Shown: positions 42,109 through 51,359 of the stretch, piece by piece | Numbering within the stretch: the stretch's first letter is position 1 | How the letters are laid out: the number at the start of each line of letters is the position of its first letter | Source: Brevibacillus choshinensis | Lineage (GTDB): Bacteria > Bacillota > Bacilli > Brevibacillales > Brevibacillaceae | Direction of reading: 5' to 3' | DNA: 64,000 bases | Assembly: GCF_016811915.1 (NCBI RefSeq) | Contig: NZ_CP069127.1 | Location: 2,827,001-2,891,000, forward strand | Program-made: the position numbers and the translations under genes | Notes under the pieces: model-generated | Seen by the model: the letters and a program-made list of their open reading frames with translations, nothing else | Told to the model about the DNA's origin: nothing | The model's database searches: none

Positions 42109-42253
42109 GAACATGACGGGAAGACTCCGACTGCACATTGGCGGCTTTGCGTGTCCAGCACCAGCAGCAGCTGCAAAAGGTTGTTCCTCCTCACAGGAAG
42201 GAAAGCCTAGGAGGAGATAGCCTGATTGCTGTGCGAGAAAGGGTGGAGGGCGA

Positions 42254-42808
42254 ATGGAAGTCGTGACCACTGAGCAATGGTCCGAGAGCTTATGGAGCGA
42301 GGCGGAGCCCATTTACTACGCTGCATTTCCTGAGCATGGAAGAAAAAAGCGCGAAATCATTCGGAACATGTTCAGCAAACAGCTGTGCGTGCTGCATCTG
42401 GTTAAAATCGAGGACCAGCCAGTGGCTATGGCTCTGACAGGAAATACGGAGCATAGTCCCGCCTTGATCATCGATTACTTCGCGGTTCGTGAAGATCAGA
42501 GGGGAAAGGGCGTAGGTACGCTTTTTTTGGAATCCATCCAACGCTGGGCGAAAGCACAAGGCACGTACAAACTGCTCTTGATTGAGGTGGAAGCGCAGGA
42601 CAACCAGACCAACCAAAAGCGAGCGCAGTTTTGGGCAAACGTGGGATTTATAGAGACCGCTTATGTACACCAGTATATCTGGGTGCCTGAGCCGTATCGA
42701 GCGATGTATTTGCCCCTTGGGAACGGTCCGTTTTCAACGGAGGGAGAGCATTTGTTTTCGTACATCACGCGATTTCATAAAGAGAGCTTTACAAAAACGC
42801 AAACGTGA
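42254..42808 (+). CDS. GNAT family N-acetyltransferase
   Basis: A 184-residue single GNAT domain. The acetyl-CoA loop is 'DYFAVREDQRGKGVGTLFLE', with 'AQFWANVGFIETAYVHQYIW' as the C-terminal strand-helix. Substrate unknown. GGGTGGAGGGCG precedes the ATG. The terminator that follows separates it from the PTS genes. Confidence 0.85.
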   Translation: MEVVTTEQWSESLWSEAEPIYYAAFPEHGRKKREIIRNMFSKQLCVLHLVKIEDQPVAMALTGNTEHSPALIIDYFAVREDQRGKGVGTLFLESIQRWAKAQGTYKLLLIEVEAQDNQTNQKRAQFWANVGFIETAYVHQYIWVPEPYRAMYLPLGNGPFSTEGEHLFSYITRFHKESFTKTQT

Positions 42809-42861
42809 CTGGGAACATGTGCAAATGATTCTCGCAAAATCATCCACAATCTCTGCTGGAT

Positions 42862-42892
42862 AAAATGTGTGAGGTCATTAGAAAATGTGTGA
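42862..42892. promoter_or_regulatory. candidate upstream activator sites, AAAATGTGTGA direct repeat
   Basis: AAAATGTGTGA at 42862-42872 and again at 42882-42892, exactly 20 bp (two turns) apart, centred about 90 bp before the expected transcription start of the PTS operon. They are placed where LevR-type activators bind (inference). Confidence 0.5.
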
Positions 42893-42901
42893 AAAAGACG
42901 T

Positions 42902-42940
42902 GGACGCCTGCTGCAGCAAGGCGTCCCGCATTTTTATTGG
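42902..42940 (+). terminator. intrinsic terminator upstream of the PTS promoter
   Basis: GGACGCCT and AGGCGTCC pair around GCTGCAGCA, followed by CGCATTTTTATT. It stops transcription from the GNAT gene just before the sigma-54 promoter. Confidence 0.82.
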
Positions 42941-42941
42941 A

Positions 42942-42958
42942 TTGGCATCACTATTGCT
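42942..42958 (+). promoter_or_regulatory. sigma-54 (-24/-12) promoter of the galactitol-type PTS
   Basis: TTGGCATC, 4 bp, TTGCT; GG at 42944-42945 and GC at 42956-42957 are 12 bp apart. Transcription should start near 42969, 34 nt before the IIA start. The only PRD-type sigma-54 activator in the window (51360-54239) is the natural partner. Confidence 0.86.
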
Positions 42959-43002
42959 TTATTTTTAAGCGGAGTGGGGAGGAAAGGAGGTGCAAACCGA
43001 TA

Positions 43003-43485
43003 GTGAGTTTGTCAGAATATATAGGCAAGGATCACATCCGCATATTTGAAGAATCGTTGGATCAAAGAGAGCTGCTGCGGCAATTGGGGGACGCACTCAT
43101 TCGGACGGGGGCCGCGCGCGAGGAGTATATCGATGCCGTGTGTAAACGGGAGCAGGACTATCCTACAGGACTGCAAACCGGCGAAGTGAACGTCGCCATC
43201 CCTCATGCCGACCCGGAGCACCACGTTCTGAAACCGGCCATTGCGATCGGTGTGGCTCGGAGGGGCGTGCCATTTCGAAACATGGCTGACCCGGCCACCG
43301 AGATATCCGTGCAAGTCGTGTTTTTGATCGCACCGGAAAAAGGAGGTACCCAGCTTGCCATCCTGGAACAGATCATGCAGTTGATTCAAGATCAGGCGAA
43401 TATGCGAAAAATGATGAATGCACAAGGAACGGATGAGGTATGGAGCGTGCTGGCTCAACTTGTGCAAGTGGAGGAGAAATCATGA
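43003..43485 (+). CDS. PTS EIIA component (fructose/galactitol class)
   Basis: A 160-residue PTS EIIA type-2 domain. The phosphorylated His is at about residue 68 in 'EVNVAIPHADPEHH'. The GTG at 43003 is chosen because it lies downstream of the sigma-54 start site and AAGGAGGT, and gives 'VSLSEYIGKDHIRIFEESLD', a normal EIIA beginning. It overlaps the IIB gene by 4 bp. It takes phosphate from HPr and passes it to IIB. Confidence 0.9.
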   Translation: MSLSEYIGKDHIRIFEESLDQRELLRQLGDALIRTGAAREEYIDAVCKREQDYPTGLQTGEVNVAIPHADPEHHVLKPAIAIGVARRGVPFRNMADPATEISVQVVFLIAPEKGGTQLAILEQIMQLIQDQANMRKMMNAQGTDEVWSVLAQLVQVEEKS

Positions 43486-43766
43486 ACAAGAAAAAAGTCC
43501 TTGTCATTTGTGGTACAGGTGTGGCTACTTCTACCGTCGTGATGCAAAAATTGAAAGCGTTTTTACGGGACAAAGGAATCGATGCCTCACTCGATCAATC
43601 CAAGGTCATCGATTTATTGAATAAGGCTGAGCAATATGATCTGATTATTTCCACAACGGCAGTGCCGCCGTCTTTGGCAGGGAAAGTCATCAATGCGGTG
43701 CCTTTGCTGACTGGGATCGGAAAAGAGCAAGTCTATGACGAGATCGAAGCCAAATTAAAGGTGTGA
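43482..43766 (+). CDS. PTS EIIB component (galactitol class)
   Basis: A 94-residue IIB protein. The phosphorylated Cys is residue 10 in 'VLVICGTGVATSTVV', with a P-loop-like turn characteristic of the lactose/galactitol IIB fold. The ATG at 43482 follows GGAGGAG. Confidence 0.92.
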   Translation: MNKKKVLVICGTGVATSTVVMQKLKAFLRDKGIDASLDQSKVIDLLNKAEQYDLIISTTAVPPSLAGKVINAVPLLTGIGKEQVYDEIEAKLKV

Positions 43767-43800
43767 CAGTCATTCACTGCCTTATCAAAGGAGGTTCACT

Positions 43801-45147
43801 ATGGACGTCATCAAATACCTCGTCGACCTTGGCCCTTCGGTAGTTTTGCCGGTACTCATCTTCTTATTTGGGATCATCCTGAAAACAAAGCCAGGGGAAG
43901 CCTTCCGGGCAGGTCTGACCGTTGGGATTGGATTTATCGGGATCAACCTTGTGATTGGCTTATTGATGGGGAGCCTTGGACCTGCGGCGCAGGACATGGT
44001 GAAAAATTTGGGCATCCAGCTGACCATCATTGACGTCGGCTGGCCCGCTACATCGGCAATCGCTTTCGGCTCCGCGGTGGGGGCGCTGGCGATTCCCATC
44101 GGCCTGGCTGTCAATCTGGGCATGCTCGTATTGGGATTGACCCGGACATTGAATATCGATTTGTGGAATTTGTGGCACATTGCGTTTACGGGCTCCTTGG
44201 TTGCCGTCATGTCCAACAACATCACGCTCGGGATTCTGACATCGATTGCACACGCGATCATTCTTCTCGTGCTCGCAGATTTGACGGCCAAGCACGTGTC
44301 TGCCTACTACGGATACCCGAATATTTCGTTTCCGCACGGTACATCTACCCCGTACTACTTGATCGCACTCCCCCTGGAAAAGCTGTTTGATCGCATCCCT
44401 GGTTTCCGCAATCTGAAAGCTGACCCTGAGACCATTCAAAAACGCCTCGGACTTTTAGGGGAATCTACCGTTCTGGGACTCATTTTAGGTATTATCATCG
44501 CTCTGTTGGCAGGATGGGATTTGCAAAAAATATTGGATCTAGGTGTGAAAACGGCTGCTGTCATGCTCATTTTGCCGCGAATGGTCAGCATCCTGATGGA
44601 AGGTCTCATCCCGATTTCGGAAGCTGCGAGCGAATTTGTTCGTAAGCGCTTTCCTGGAAGGGAAGTCAATATTGGGATGGACTCCGCACTGGCAGTAGGG
44701 CATCCGGCTACCATCGCTGCCTCGCTCTTGATGATCCCCATCGTATTGGGCTTGGCCGTTTTGATGCCAGGAAACAAAGTCCTTCCTTTTGGCGATCTGG
44801 CTACTATTCCTTTCATTGTCTGCCTGATGGTGCCCATTTTCAAAGGCAATGTCATCCGCACCGTGATTGGCGCGACGATCTCTCTCGCATTCGGATTGCT
44901 TCTGGCGACGTACATTTCTCCGCTGTTTACCCAAGCTGCTAAAAATGCGGGCTTTCAGTTCCCGGAAGGTGCCAATGCGATCTCATCGCTTGTGGATGGT
45001 GCCGTTCCCACTACGGCCATCTTCCTGTTCGGAGCAAAGCTGGGGTATATAGGGATCATCGGCATTGCCGTCATCGCGCTGGCGGTCGCCTATCTGGTAC
45101 AGCGCAAGCAGAAGAGCTCTTCCCAATCAGCGAGCAACACATTTTAG
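43801..45147 (+). CDS. PTS EIIC component (galactitol class)
   Basis: A 448-residue membrane channel of the GatC family ('VDLGPSVVLPVLIFLFGIIL', 'GIQLTIIDVGWPATSAIAFG', 'MDSALAVGHPATIAASLLMI'). About ten to twelve spans. With IIA and IIB it imports and phosphorylates a hexitol, pentitol or related sugar. AAAGGAGG lies before the ATG. A terminator follows; no dedicated catabolic dehydrogenase is in the operon. Confidence 0.92.
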   Translation: MDVIKYLVDLGPSVVLPVLIFLFGIILKTKPGEAFRAGLTVGIGFIGINLVIGLLMGSLGPAAQDMVKNLGIQLTIIDVGWPATSAIAFGSAVGALAIPIGLAVNLGMLVLGLTRTLNIDLWNLWHIAFTGSLVAVMSNNITLGILTSIAHAIILLVLADLTAKHVSAYYGYPNISFPHGTSTPYYLIALPLEKLFDRIPGFRNLKADPETIQKRLGLLGESTVLGLILGIIIALLAGWDLQKILDLGVKTAAVMLILPRMVSILMEGLIPISEAASEFVRKRFPGREVNIGMDSALAVGHPATIAASLLMIPIVLGLAVLMPGNKVLPFGDLATIPFIVCLMVPIFKGNVIRTVIGATISLAFGLLLATYISPLFTQAAKNAGFQFPEGANAISSLVDGAVPTTAIFLFGAKLGYIGIIGIAVIALAVAYLVQRKQKSSSQSASNTF

Positions 45148-45154
45148 GAAATAC

Positions 45155-45195
45155 ACCCCGAGGTAAGCCATTTTGGCTGGTTCGGGGTTTTTCCT
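45155..45195 (+). terminator. intrinsic terminator
   Basis: ACCCCGA and TCGGGGT pair around a 20-nt loop, followed by TTTTCC. It ends the PTS operon. Confidence 0.8.
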
Positions 45196-45212
45196 TTTTA
45201 AGGCGAGTCGTT

Positions 45213-46673
45213 TCAGAGAGTGAGTCTATTCAATTCGAATGCAGTCCGCAAAGCAGATTGAATGGCACCTTGTATCCACCCGTGGTAATCGGAGGCATGC
45301 TCGCCAGCAAAGTGGATGAGTCCCTCGGGTGTCGAAATGTGAGGTCCAAGCTCTGTTTCCTGCAACGGTTTAAACAGCGTGAAGGCACCTGCTGAAAAAG
45401 GGTACAAGTCCCAGTTGTGGGTAACTCCAGTGACGAAGGATTGAAACACCTGTTCACCATGAAGCACAGCCATGTTTTCTAGTGCCTTCATGACTTGCTC
45501 TTCCATGGACATGCTGAGCCAAGGCTGGGCGTCATCCTCCCACGTATAGCTAGCCAATACAACGCCGTACTGCTCACCAAAACCATGACTGGGATAGTAC
45601 GTGAGTCGAATCGGGAGGTCTGTGACGCTCTGGCCGCCATATGTGCCATTTGCTTCCCAGAACCTTGGGGAAAATTGGATACCGATTTTGGTGGAGGCGA
45701 CATAGTGAAGCTGACGAATGGCATTCCATTTTTCATAGGAGAACAGATCGTTGGGTTCTACTTTGACAAATTGCAGCACGGTGAACGGGACCGTAATGAT
45801 CGCAAAATCACCGGATACTTGAAACGGTTCAGAGGTTACCGTATGTTTACCGGAAATCGTGACTTCCCTGCCCTGCTGGGTGAGGTGAGTCATTTTGCAA
45901 TTCAGATGAATATTCTCTCGAAGCTGCGTGAGAAAAGCTTGGGGCAACCGATCAAACCCACCTGAGATTTCATAAAAACGGGTCGTGGGAGTGAAGAGAA
46001 TGAAGTCTCGTAAAATCTCAATAAAGGAAAGCTCGGGAAATCCTTCAAACCCGGACAGAACCTTGATCATATTGACGGCAGCAGCAGATAGGGATGGACC
46101 GACAGGATTAAATCGCAAAAAGGTATCCATGGAATACTTATCAAAATGCTTGATCACGATGGGCCAGTGCTTCTGCGGATCCTGATGGATAAAGTCAACG
46201 ATCGGCTTGACTGCCATGGCTGCAAGCTCATCCGCCGTTTTTCCACGCTCGCTTGGAGAGACAGGAAAGCGGAGCGCATCCGGGTTTTTCTGATAGTTCC
46301 ATCGGCGCGTCCTGATTCCATTTACATAGAGCAAGTCATGGGGCGTGATGTTTATGAATTCCTGAAGAGGCAGACGGAATTTGGAGAGGTATTCCATTGT
46401 CAGCAGATGCGTGCTAGGAATACGCATGGCTCCCGCTTCCATGTATTGACCTCCATAAAAGGGGGAGCGGAGGGTGTAGACCCGTCCGCCTATCCGATCG
46501 GAACCTTCGATGATGACCACTTCATGGCCCGCTTCTTTTAGCAGCGAGGCGGATACGAGCCCAGCCATACCTGCACCGACAATCACGATGCGCTTGGGGG
46601 ATGTCGTCTTGGGGAGGCCGTTTCTGATCAGGGAAAGCAAAAAGGATTCGGATAATGGAGGCGTGGATGACAT
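45213..46673 (-). CDS. flavin amine oxidase (monoamine/L-amino-acid oxidase family)
   Basis: A 486-residue FAD enzyme. The ADP-binding motif is 'IVIVGAGMAGLVSASLLKEA' followed by 'IIEGSDRIGGRVYTLRSPF', the amine-oxidase signature. The C-terminal FAD contact 'GLIHFAGEHASDYHGWIQGA' is intact. It should oxidise an amine or L-amino acid to the imine with H2O2 formation. No secretion signal is evident. It is on the opposite strand to its neighbours. Confidence 0.9.
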   Translation of the reverse strand: MSSTPPLSESFLLSLIRNGLPKTTSPKRIVIVGAGMAGLVSASLLKEAGHEVVIIEGSDRIGGRVYTLRSPFYGGQYMEAGAMRIPSTHLLTMEYLSKFRLPLQEFINITPHDLLYVNGIRTRRWNYQKNPDALRFPVSPSERGKTADELAAMAVKPIVDFIHQDPQKHWPIVIKHFDKYSMDTFLRFNPVGPSLSAAAVNMIKVLSGFEGFPELSFIEILRDFILFTPTTRFYEISGGFDRLPQAFLTQLRENIHLNCKMTHLTQQGREVTISGKHTVTSEPFQVSGDFAIITVPFTVLQFVKVEPNDLFSYEKWNAIRQLHYVASTKIGIQFSPRFWEANGTYGGQSVTDLPIRLTYYPSHGFGEQYGVVLASYTWEDDAQPWLSMSMEEQVMKALENMAVLHGEQVFQSFVTGVTHNWDLYPFSAGAFTLFKPLQETELGPHISTPEGLIHFAGEHASDYHGWIQGAIQSALRTAFELNRLTL

Positions 46674-46749
46674 CGTTTTCTCCTTGAAATTCAGTATATT
46701 TCCACGTTATTCCAATACCCGCCCAGTGGTGAAACATCCTGACTGGGAG

Positions 46750-46798
46750 AAAAAGAAAAAGAGCCAGCCGATCTCACATGAGAAGAAGGCATAGCTCT
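46750..46798 (-). terminator. terminator after the isochorismatase-type gene (minus strand)
   Basis: On the minus strand AGAGC-GCC pairs with GGC-GCTCT (small internal loops) and is followed by TTTTTCTTTTT. An inner TCTCATGTGAGA palindrome may extend it. Confidence 0.6.
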
Positions 46799-46805
46799 CG
46801 CCGCT

Positions 46806-47336
46806 CTATACAAATAGACTTTCAGCGTTTTTTACGGATATCTGTTTTTGTTCCGTACCAAAACCATTCAGGACGGCATTATGATGAGCGATGATTTGCT
46901 CCGCTTTTAATACCGAATTGTCGAAGGTGGAATGGCCATCTCCTACGAGTGTGACACCATAGCCGAATGAAATGGCGCGTCTGCTGGTGGTATCGATGCA
47001 GTATTCCGTTTGCAGTCCACAGATGACAAGGTGATTGATTTCTTTCGACTCGAGTACTTCTCGCAAGGGAGTATCCAGAAAAGAGTCGCAAGCAAATTTT
47101 TGTATGACGGTTTCCTCTTCTGCTGGAGAAAAGGCGGGATGAATTTGCCAGGTAGGGGTGCCGATCGCAAACTCTCCTTCCTTTTCACAATGCTGGATGT
47201 AGATGACGGGGATCTGTAAATCACGGGCGCGTTCGATTACCTTTTGGATCCGTTCCGCCAATTCTTGGCCTTGAAATGCATGCTCGATCAGGAATGTTTG
47301 CGCATCAACAACGAGTAGTGCAGGACGCTGACTCAT
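46806..47336 (-). CDS. isochorismatase-family cysteine hydrolase
   Basis: A 176-residue hydrolase. The catalytic triad is visible as Asp11 ('PALLVVDAQTFLIE'), Lys in 'VIQKFACDSFLDT' and Cys in 'VICGLQTEYCIDTTSR'. Such enzymes act as nicotinamidases or hydrolyse other amides; substrate not assignable. The ATG at 47336 is preferred over an upstream in-frame start at 47429 because GGGTGAT precedes it and it yields the standard 'MSQRPALLVVDAQ' beginning. Confidence 0.9.
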   Translation of the reverse strand: MSQRPALLVVDAQTFLIEHAFQGQELAERIQKVIERARDLQIPVIYIQHCEKEGEFAIGTPTWQIHPAFSPAEEETVIQKFACDSFLDTPLREVLESKEINHLVICGLQTEYCIDTTSRRAISFGYGVTLVGDGHSTFDNSVLKAEQIIAHHNAVLNGFGTEQKQISVKNAESLFV

Positions 47337-47566
47337 GAGAAAATCACCCTTCCCCAGTATGTATGTACTCAAACAGTATAATCGGATTGGAAGAATCAGA
47401 CAAATCGAATTCCTGCCCATATTCTGCAAAAAACTTGCAACAAATCGTCCCTATGTTCACGTTTATATAAGAGTATGGAACCTTTTGCGAAAAATGGTAG
47501 AAGCCTTTTACGGCCAATGCTATGGCTACACTACATCTATGTTGGCTTGTTAGGAGGAAGAAAAAG

Positions 47567-48715
47567 ATGCGAAAGATAGTTTCAGGACTGCTTGTTGGAG
47601 CGATTGTTTCGACTGCCGCGGCAGTATCGGCCGCACCACCCATCACGCTTGTCATGAACGGTCAGGCGGGAAAACCAAATGAGGCAGCGCAAATCGTGAA
47701 TGGTAGGGCTTTCGTTCCTGTTCGTGCAGTGGCGGAGGAATTGGGAGCAGTAGTGAAGTGGGACCCAGCAGAGCGATCGGTTTACGTGTCATCAGGAGAA
47801 CAGGAAAAGGCTGTTTCGTTAAAAAGGGACAAAGAGGATTCTTCCATTTCCGCAATTAGACTCTTCATCGACGGGAAAGAGGTAAAATCCGGGGTGCCGC
47901 CGCAAATCATAAATGGGAGAGCATGGGTATCTGCGCGGTAATTGGCTGAAGGATTAGGGAGCGGGGTGCAATGGAATGCTTCCCGAAATTCCGTGTGGAT
48001 CACAAACAAGATCGTTAACCCTTCGGCAAAGGAATTCAACGGTCAGGCCATGATTACCTTCTCCTATGATGACGGACTGGATACCTTCTATGATTTTGCC
48101 TTGCCTCTGCACGAAAAATACGGGATCCCTGCAACTGACAACGTCATCGCTGGCAAGATCAAAGACGGTGCGCGGACCATGTATCTCGATGCTGGGCAAA
48201 TAAAAGATATGTATGATCGCGGTGTCGAAATCGGTTCTCACAGCTATTCTCACGAGCAGGGGTTAACGACTCTTTCGGATGAGGATTTGGACTTTGAATT
48301 GAGAGAGAGTAAAGCGGTGCTGGAACAGATTGTCCCGAAGGTTCAAACGATCGGCATCCCGTTTTCCATGTATGACGAACGTGTAAAAACGGCAGCGAAA
48401 AAATACTATCAAGCAGCGAGGAATTTTGAACACCTGCAGAATGATATCCCAGCTGCCGACAAACTTTGGCTGCATACAGCCATTGCCGTAACCAATGAGA
48501 TGACTTTCGATCAGATCAAACTGCGAATTGATGAAGCTGTAAAAAACAAGCAATGGTGCATCATCATGCTGCACGGTATCGACCCGGATAACCGTGATCT
48601 TTATGAAATAAAGCCAGCGCTGCTGGAGCAGGTACTAGCCTATGTGGCGAGTTTGGGGAGAGACAAAATTTTGCCGGTTAACACGATGGATGGAGTGTCA
48701 CTTGCCGCGAAGTAG
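47567..48715 (+). pseudogene. secreted copper-amine-oxidase-N/polysaccharide deacetylase, interrupted by an in-frame stop
   Basis: One continuous frame with a single TAA at 47939-47941. Before it: a signal peptide ('MRKIVSGLLVGAIVSTAAAV...SAA') and a copper-amine-oxidase N-terminal-type domain ('IVNGRAFVPVRAVAEELGAV', 'INGRAWVSAR'). After it the same frame resumes with 'LAEGLGSGVQWNASRNSVW' and a NodB-type deacetylase domain ('AMITFSYDDGLDTFYDFALP', 'VEIGSHSYSHEQGL', 'IIMLHGI'). A Tyr or Phe codon is expected where TAA stands, so a nonsense mutation is the simplest reading. TAGGAGG precedes the ATG. Confidence 0.82.
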
Positions 48716-48747
48716 AGAAAATGACCACGCATTGGGGGACTGAGACG

Positions 48748-49616
48748 ATGAAAGTGATACGTGCCGTTTCACTGACAGTCGGATTGACTTTTGGAGTTTT
48801 GGGTATGGTTCATGCAGACGCTAATGCAATTGAACCCCAGTTCACCAGCTCGAAATTGCCTGGGGGAGGGATCGAGGTTCCTCACAACCAGAGATTTCAT
48901 TTCTCCACGGATCAACAATGGATCTACTCACAAGGGCATCTGTCTGATCTTATTCGCTTGCAATGGACGGCCGATCGGGCAAAACCTGCCATCTCCTGGA
49001 TGGATGAAACCGGTCAGGACAAGACGGCAATCGTTTCCCATGCCAAGGCAAATGATCCGAACCAGCAGGATCATAACCACTTATCTATTGAAACGACCAT
49101 GTCTCCAAATGGGAAATATGCGAATCAGCTTTTCACCAGATTCGAGGTTCCATTCGATCAGGACGTAGCGGAAATACGGACTCACTCAGCGAATTTGAAT
49201 GTGATGGACGGGCTCATGAGAATTGCCGGTTCGGAGGGAATGAACCGCGATGTGCAGCTTGCGAAAACCTCAGGCGGAAATGTAACGACCCCGCGGTGGA
49301 CGGTAAGAGCCGATAGTACGCCAGAATCTGGAGCGAACGCCGGTTCGAACTTCCACATCATCCGCTATTCTGATTCAGGGAAGCGATGGACACCCCGTTT
49401 TCCATTAACCGCATGAATGGCAATGTCGGCATTGGCAATACGAATGCCACAGCGAAGCTCGACGTGAATGGTGATCGGATTCGAATCAGGAATTCTGCCA
49501 CCCCTGCATCTTCATCGGCTCCGGGCAATGTAGGAGAGATTGCGTGGGACAGCAGGTATCTGTATATTTGCGTTGCACCGAACAAATGGAAACGGACAGA
49601 ACTGACATCTTGGTAA
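48748..49616 (+). pseudogene. secreted hypothetical protein, frameshifted
   Basis: The first frame (48748-49416) starts with a signal peptide ('MKVIRAVSLTVGLTFGVLGM...VHA') and runs to 'NFHIIRYSDSG', then goes out of frame. The expected continuation 'AMDTPFSINRMNGNVGIGNT' and the C-terminal block 'NVGEIAWDSRYLYICVAPNK' lie in another frame up to 49616. One missing base near 49381-49386 explains it. The C-terminal block resembles a module common in secreted or spore-surface proteins of bacilli. Function unknown. Confidence 0.75.
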
Positions 49617-49643
49617 ATGCCAAAAGCTGTTAATGAAACGTTC

Positions 49644-49680
49644 AAGGAACACTGGCAAAGCTGCCCGTGTTCCTTTTCAT
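49644..49680 (+). terminator. intrinsic terminator
   Basis: AAGGAACAC and GTGTTCCTT pair around a 14-nt loop, followed by TTC. It closes the two disrupted genes. Confidence 0.75.
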
Positions 49681-49786
49681 ATCCTATCTTTGCAAACTCA
49701 TCTTTATCTTCAATCCCGTATACGCAGGCTAGGTGAGATTCGTGTTACTAGTTTTCTGTTCGCAGTTTGAAAAAGAATGAACGAGT

Positions 49787-50265
49787 CTACTGTCGCTGTA
49801 AGATTCTGGCCACAATCTCTTTTCGCTCTGTTTCTTCGAAGGCGAAAATCCTTGGTCTATCGGGGATGTCGAACTGAATGTGAGAGTGCGGAAACTCCAT
49901 GACCAGCGTCCCGATCGGTTCGTCCTGATGATTGGCAAGCACGATCCAAAAGATGCGCATCTCATGTCCGGGGGAACCCCATTCCGCTTTTTCCAAGGAA
50001 TTTCGGAAAAGAAGACAGTCCGCAATCACAAAATCATCGTCTTTGGCGGCATCCACCAATTGAAAGCCATTGCGACGCAGCTCCTGCCAAGCGGGGGGAT
50101 CAACTTGTCGAGATACATACCGTATGTCGCATCCTCATATTCCGGGAACAGAGCAAAAAGCTCATCTCTGCTCGAGGTAAGCACGGCGCTCCAATTGTGC
50201 TCGATATACGCATCGAGTGCCATACCCAATGGTACAATGGTCATATCAGTCTTTAATTCGATCAT
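49787..50265 (-). pseudogene. hypothetical protein, frameshifted
   Basis: Two overlapping leftward frames fit one protein of about 160 residues. The first (from 50265) begins MIELKTDMTIVPLGMALDAY and runs to 'SCVAMAF'. The second continues 'QLVDAAKDDDFVIADCLLFR' and ends 'KEIVARILQRQ' at 49787. They are out of phase by one base around 50057-50065. I do not recognise the family. Confidence 0.6.
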
Positions 50266-50424
50266 CAGGACATTCCTCCATCATCCGTTTAATCTGAAGA
50301 CTTACAACTCAAGTGTATAACATTGAAGCGAATGCAAAGGTTTTGGTAAAAATCAATCGAATTATCTGGAGTACAAACATAAAAGCTTATAAGAACTGCA
50401 GTCTTGATGGAAAACAGGGGAGTT

Positions 50425-51127
50425 ATGAACCGTATCATGCGTCCAGCAGATCTCGCCAAGCAGTTAGGGATAAGTACAAGCTCTCTACGAAACTATGAAA
50501 CCCGTGGGCTTGTACCGCCTGCCAAGAGGGGCCCAATGGATATCGGGGTATACTCCAGAGCATGCTGCCTATTTTTCATGCATCACTGCCATGTCTCCAG
50601 GGTTCGGCATGGAACTTACTTCGTCTGTCCTTGCCTTGCTTCAACGAAAACAGCTTGGTGATGCCCTCTGGTTAATCAATGATGCCCAAGCGGCCACTCA
50701 GAAGGATCGCAGCATGCTGGATAAAGCGGAAGAGCTGCTGATGCAGCTGAAAGAAGGGAAAGGAGAGAACGGCAAACGAGTGACCATAGGGGAAATGGCG
50801 TCAGCTACGAGTCTATCGGCATCCACTCTCCGGTATTGGGAGAAGGAGGGGTACATTCAATCTGAGAGGAACAAAACCAATCGCTATCGTCACTACGACT
50901 TGTTTCAAACCGTGAAAATATGGCTGTTGAAATCCACTCAAAACGCTGTCTACTCGAGTGACGTGGTCCTTCTCAAACAAGCGATGGCAATACTGACAGA
51001 TGGTGATTTGCAGGGATTGCAAGCTTTGATCGGGACTGCACGGGAGGCGCTTGTTCAGCGTAACAGAGAGCAGCTTGGGGGGCTGAATCAATTGCATCAG
51101 CTGTGCATGGTGCTCAAGCTGGTTTGA
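50425..51127 (+). pseudogene. MerR-family regulator with two HTH units, frameshifted
   Basis: Starts with ATG 50425 behind CAGGGGAG: 'MNRIMRPADLAKQLGISTSS' and 'LRNYETRGLVPPAKR'. The expected 'PNGYR' then 'YTPEHAAYFSCITAM' appear in two successive other frames between about 50527 and 50550, so at least two small indels are present. The remainder (to 51127) is intact, with a helical region and a second MerR-like HTH ('VTIGEMASATSLSASTLRYW', 'NKTNRYRHYDLFQTVKIWLL'). A regulator of unknown target, inactive as written. Confidence 0.72.
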
Positions 51128-51142
51128 GGAGGTTATTCAAGA

Positions 51143-51180
51143 GATAGGCAGCGCAGTCGAGTCTGCCGCCGCCTATTCAT
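51143..51180 (+). terminator. imperfect terminator
   Basis: ATAGGC-GCG and CGC-GCCTAT pair with small bulges, followed by TCATTTT. Confidence 0.5.
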
Positions 51181-51359
51181 TTTCTCCGCATCTGATTTCT
51201 GCAAATAATCTGTGGAGACACTCACAAATCCTGCCACAGAATATTCTGATCTATAATGGGGAGTATGGTACGGCATAAATTGTAGAACGGAACAAACGGG
51301 AAAATCACCTAAGGAAGATTGGAACGCTTATTGCTTGTAATAGATTGCGGGGGGATGTT

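Noticed and set aside
42113-42220. 35-codon frame between the aldolase and GNAT genes
   Set aside because: No proper ribosome site, Ala/Pro-rich composition, and no evidence beyond an open frame.
47942-48715. Independent deacetylase gene starting at the TTG after the stop codon
   Set aside because: There is no ribosome site before 47942, and the sequence continues the upstream domain in the same frame, so a nonsense-split gene is a better reading.
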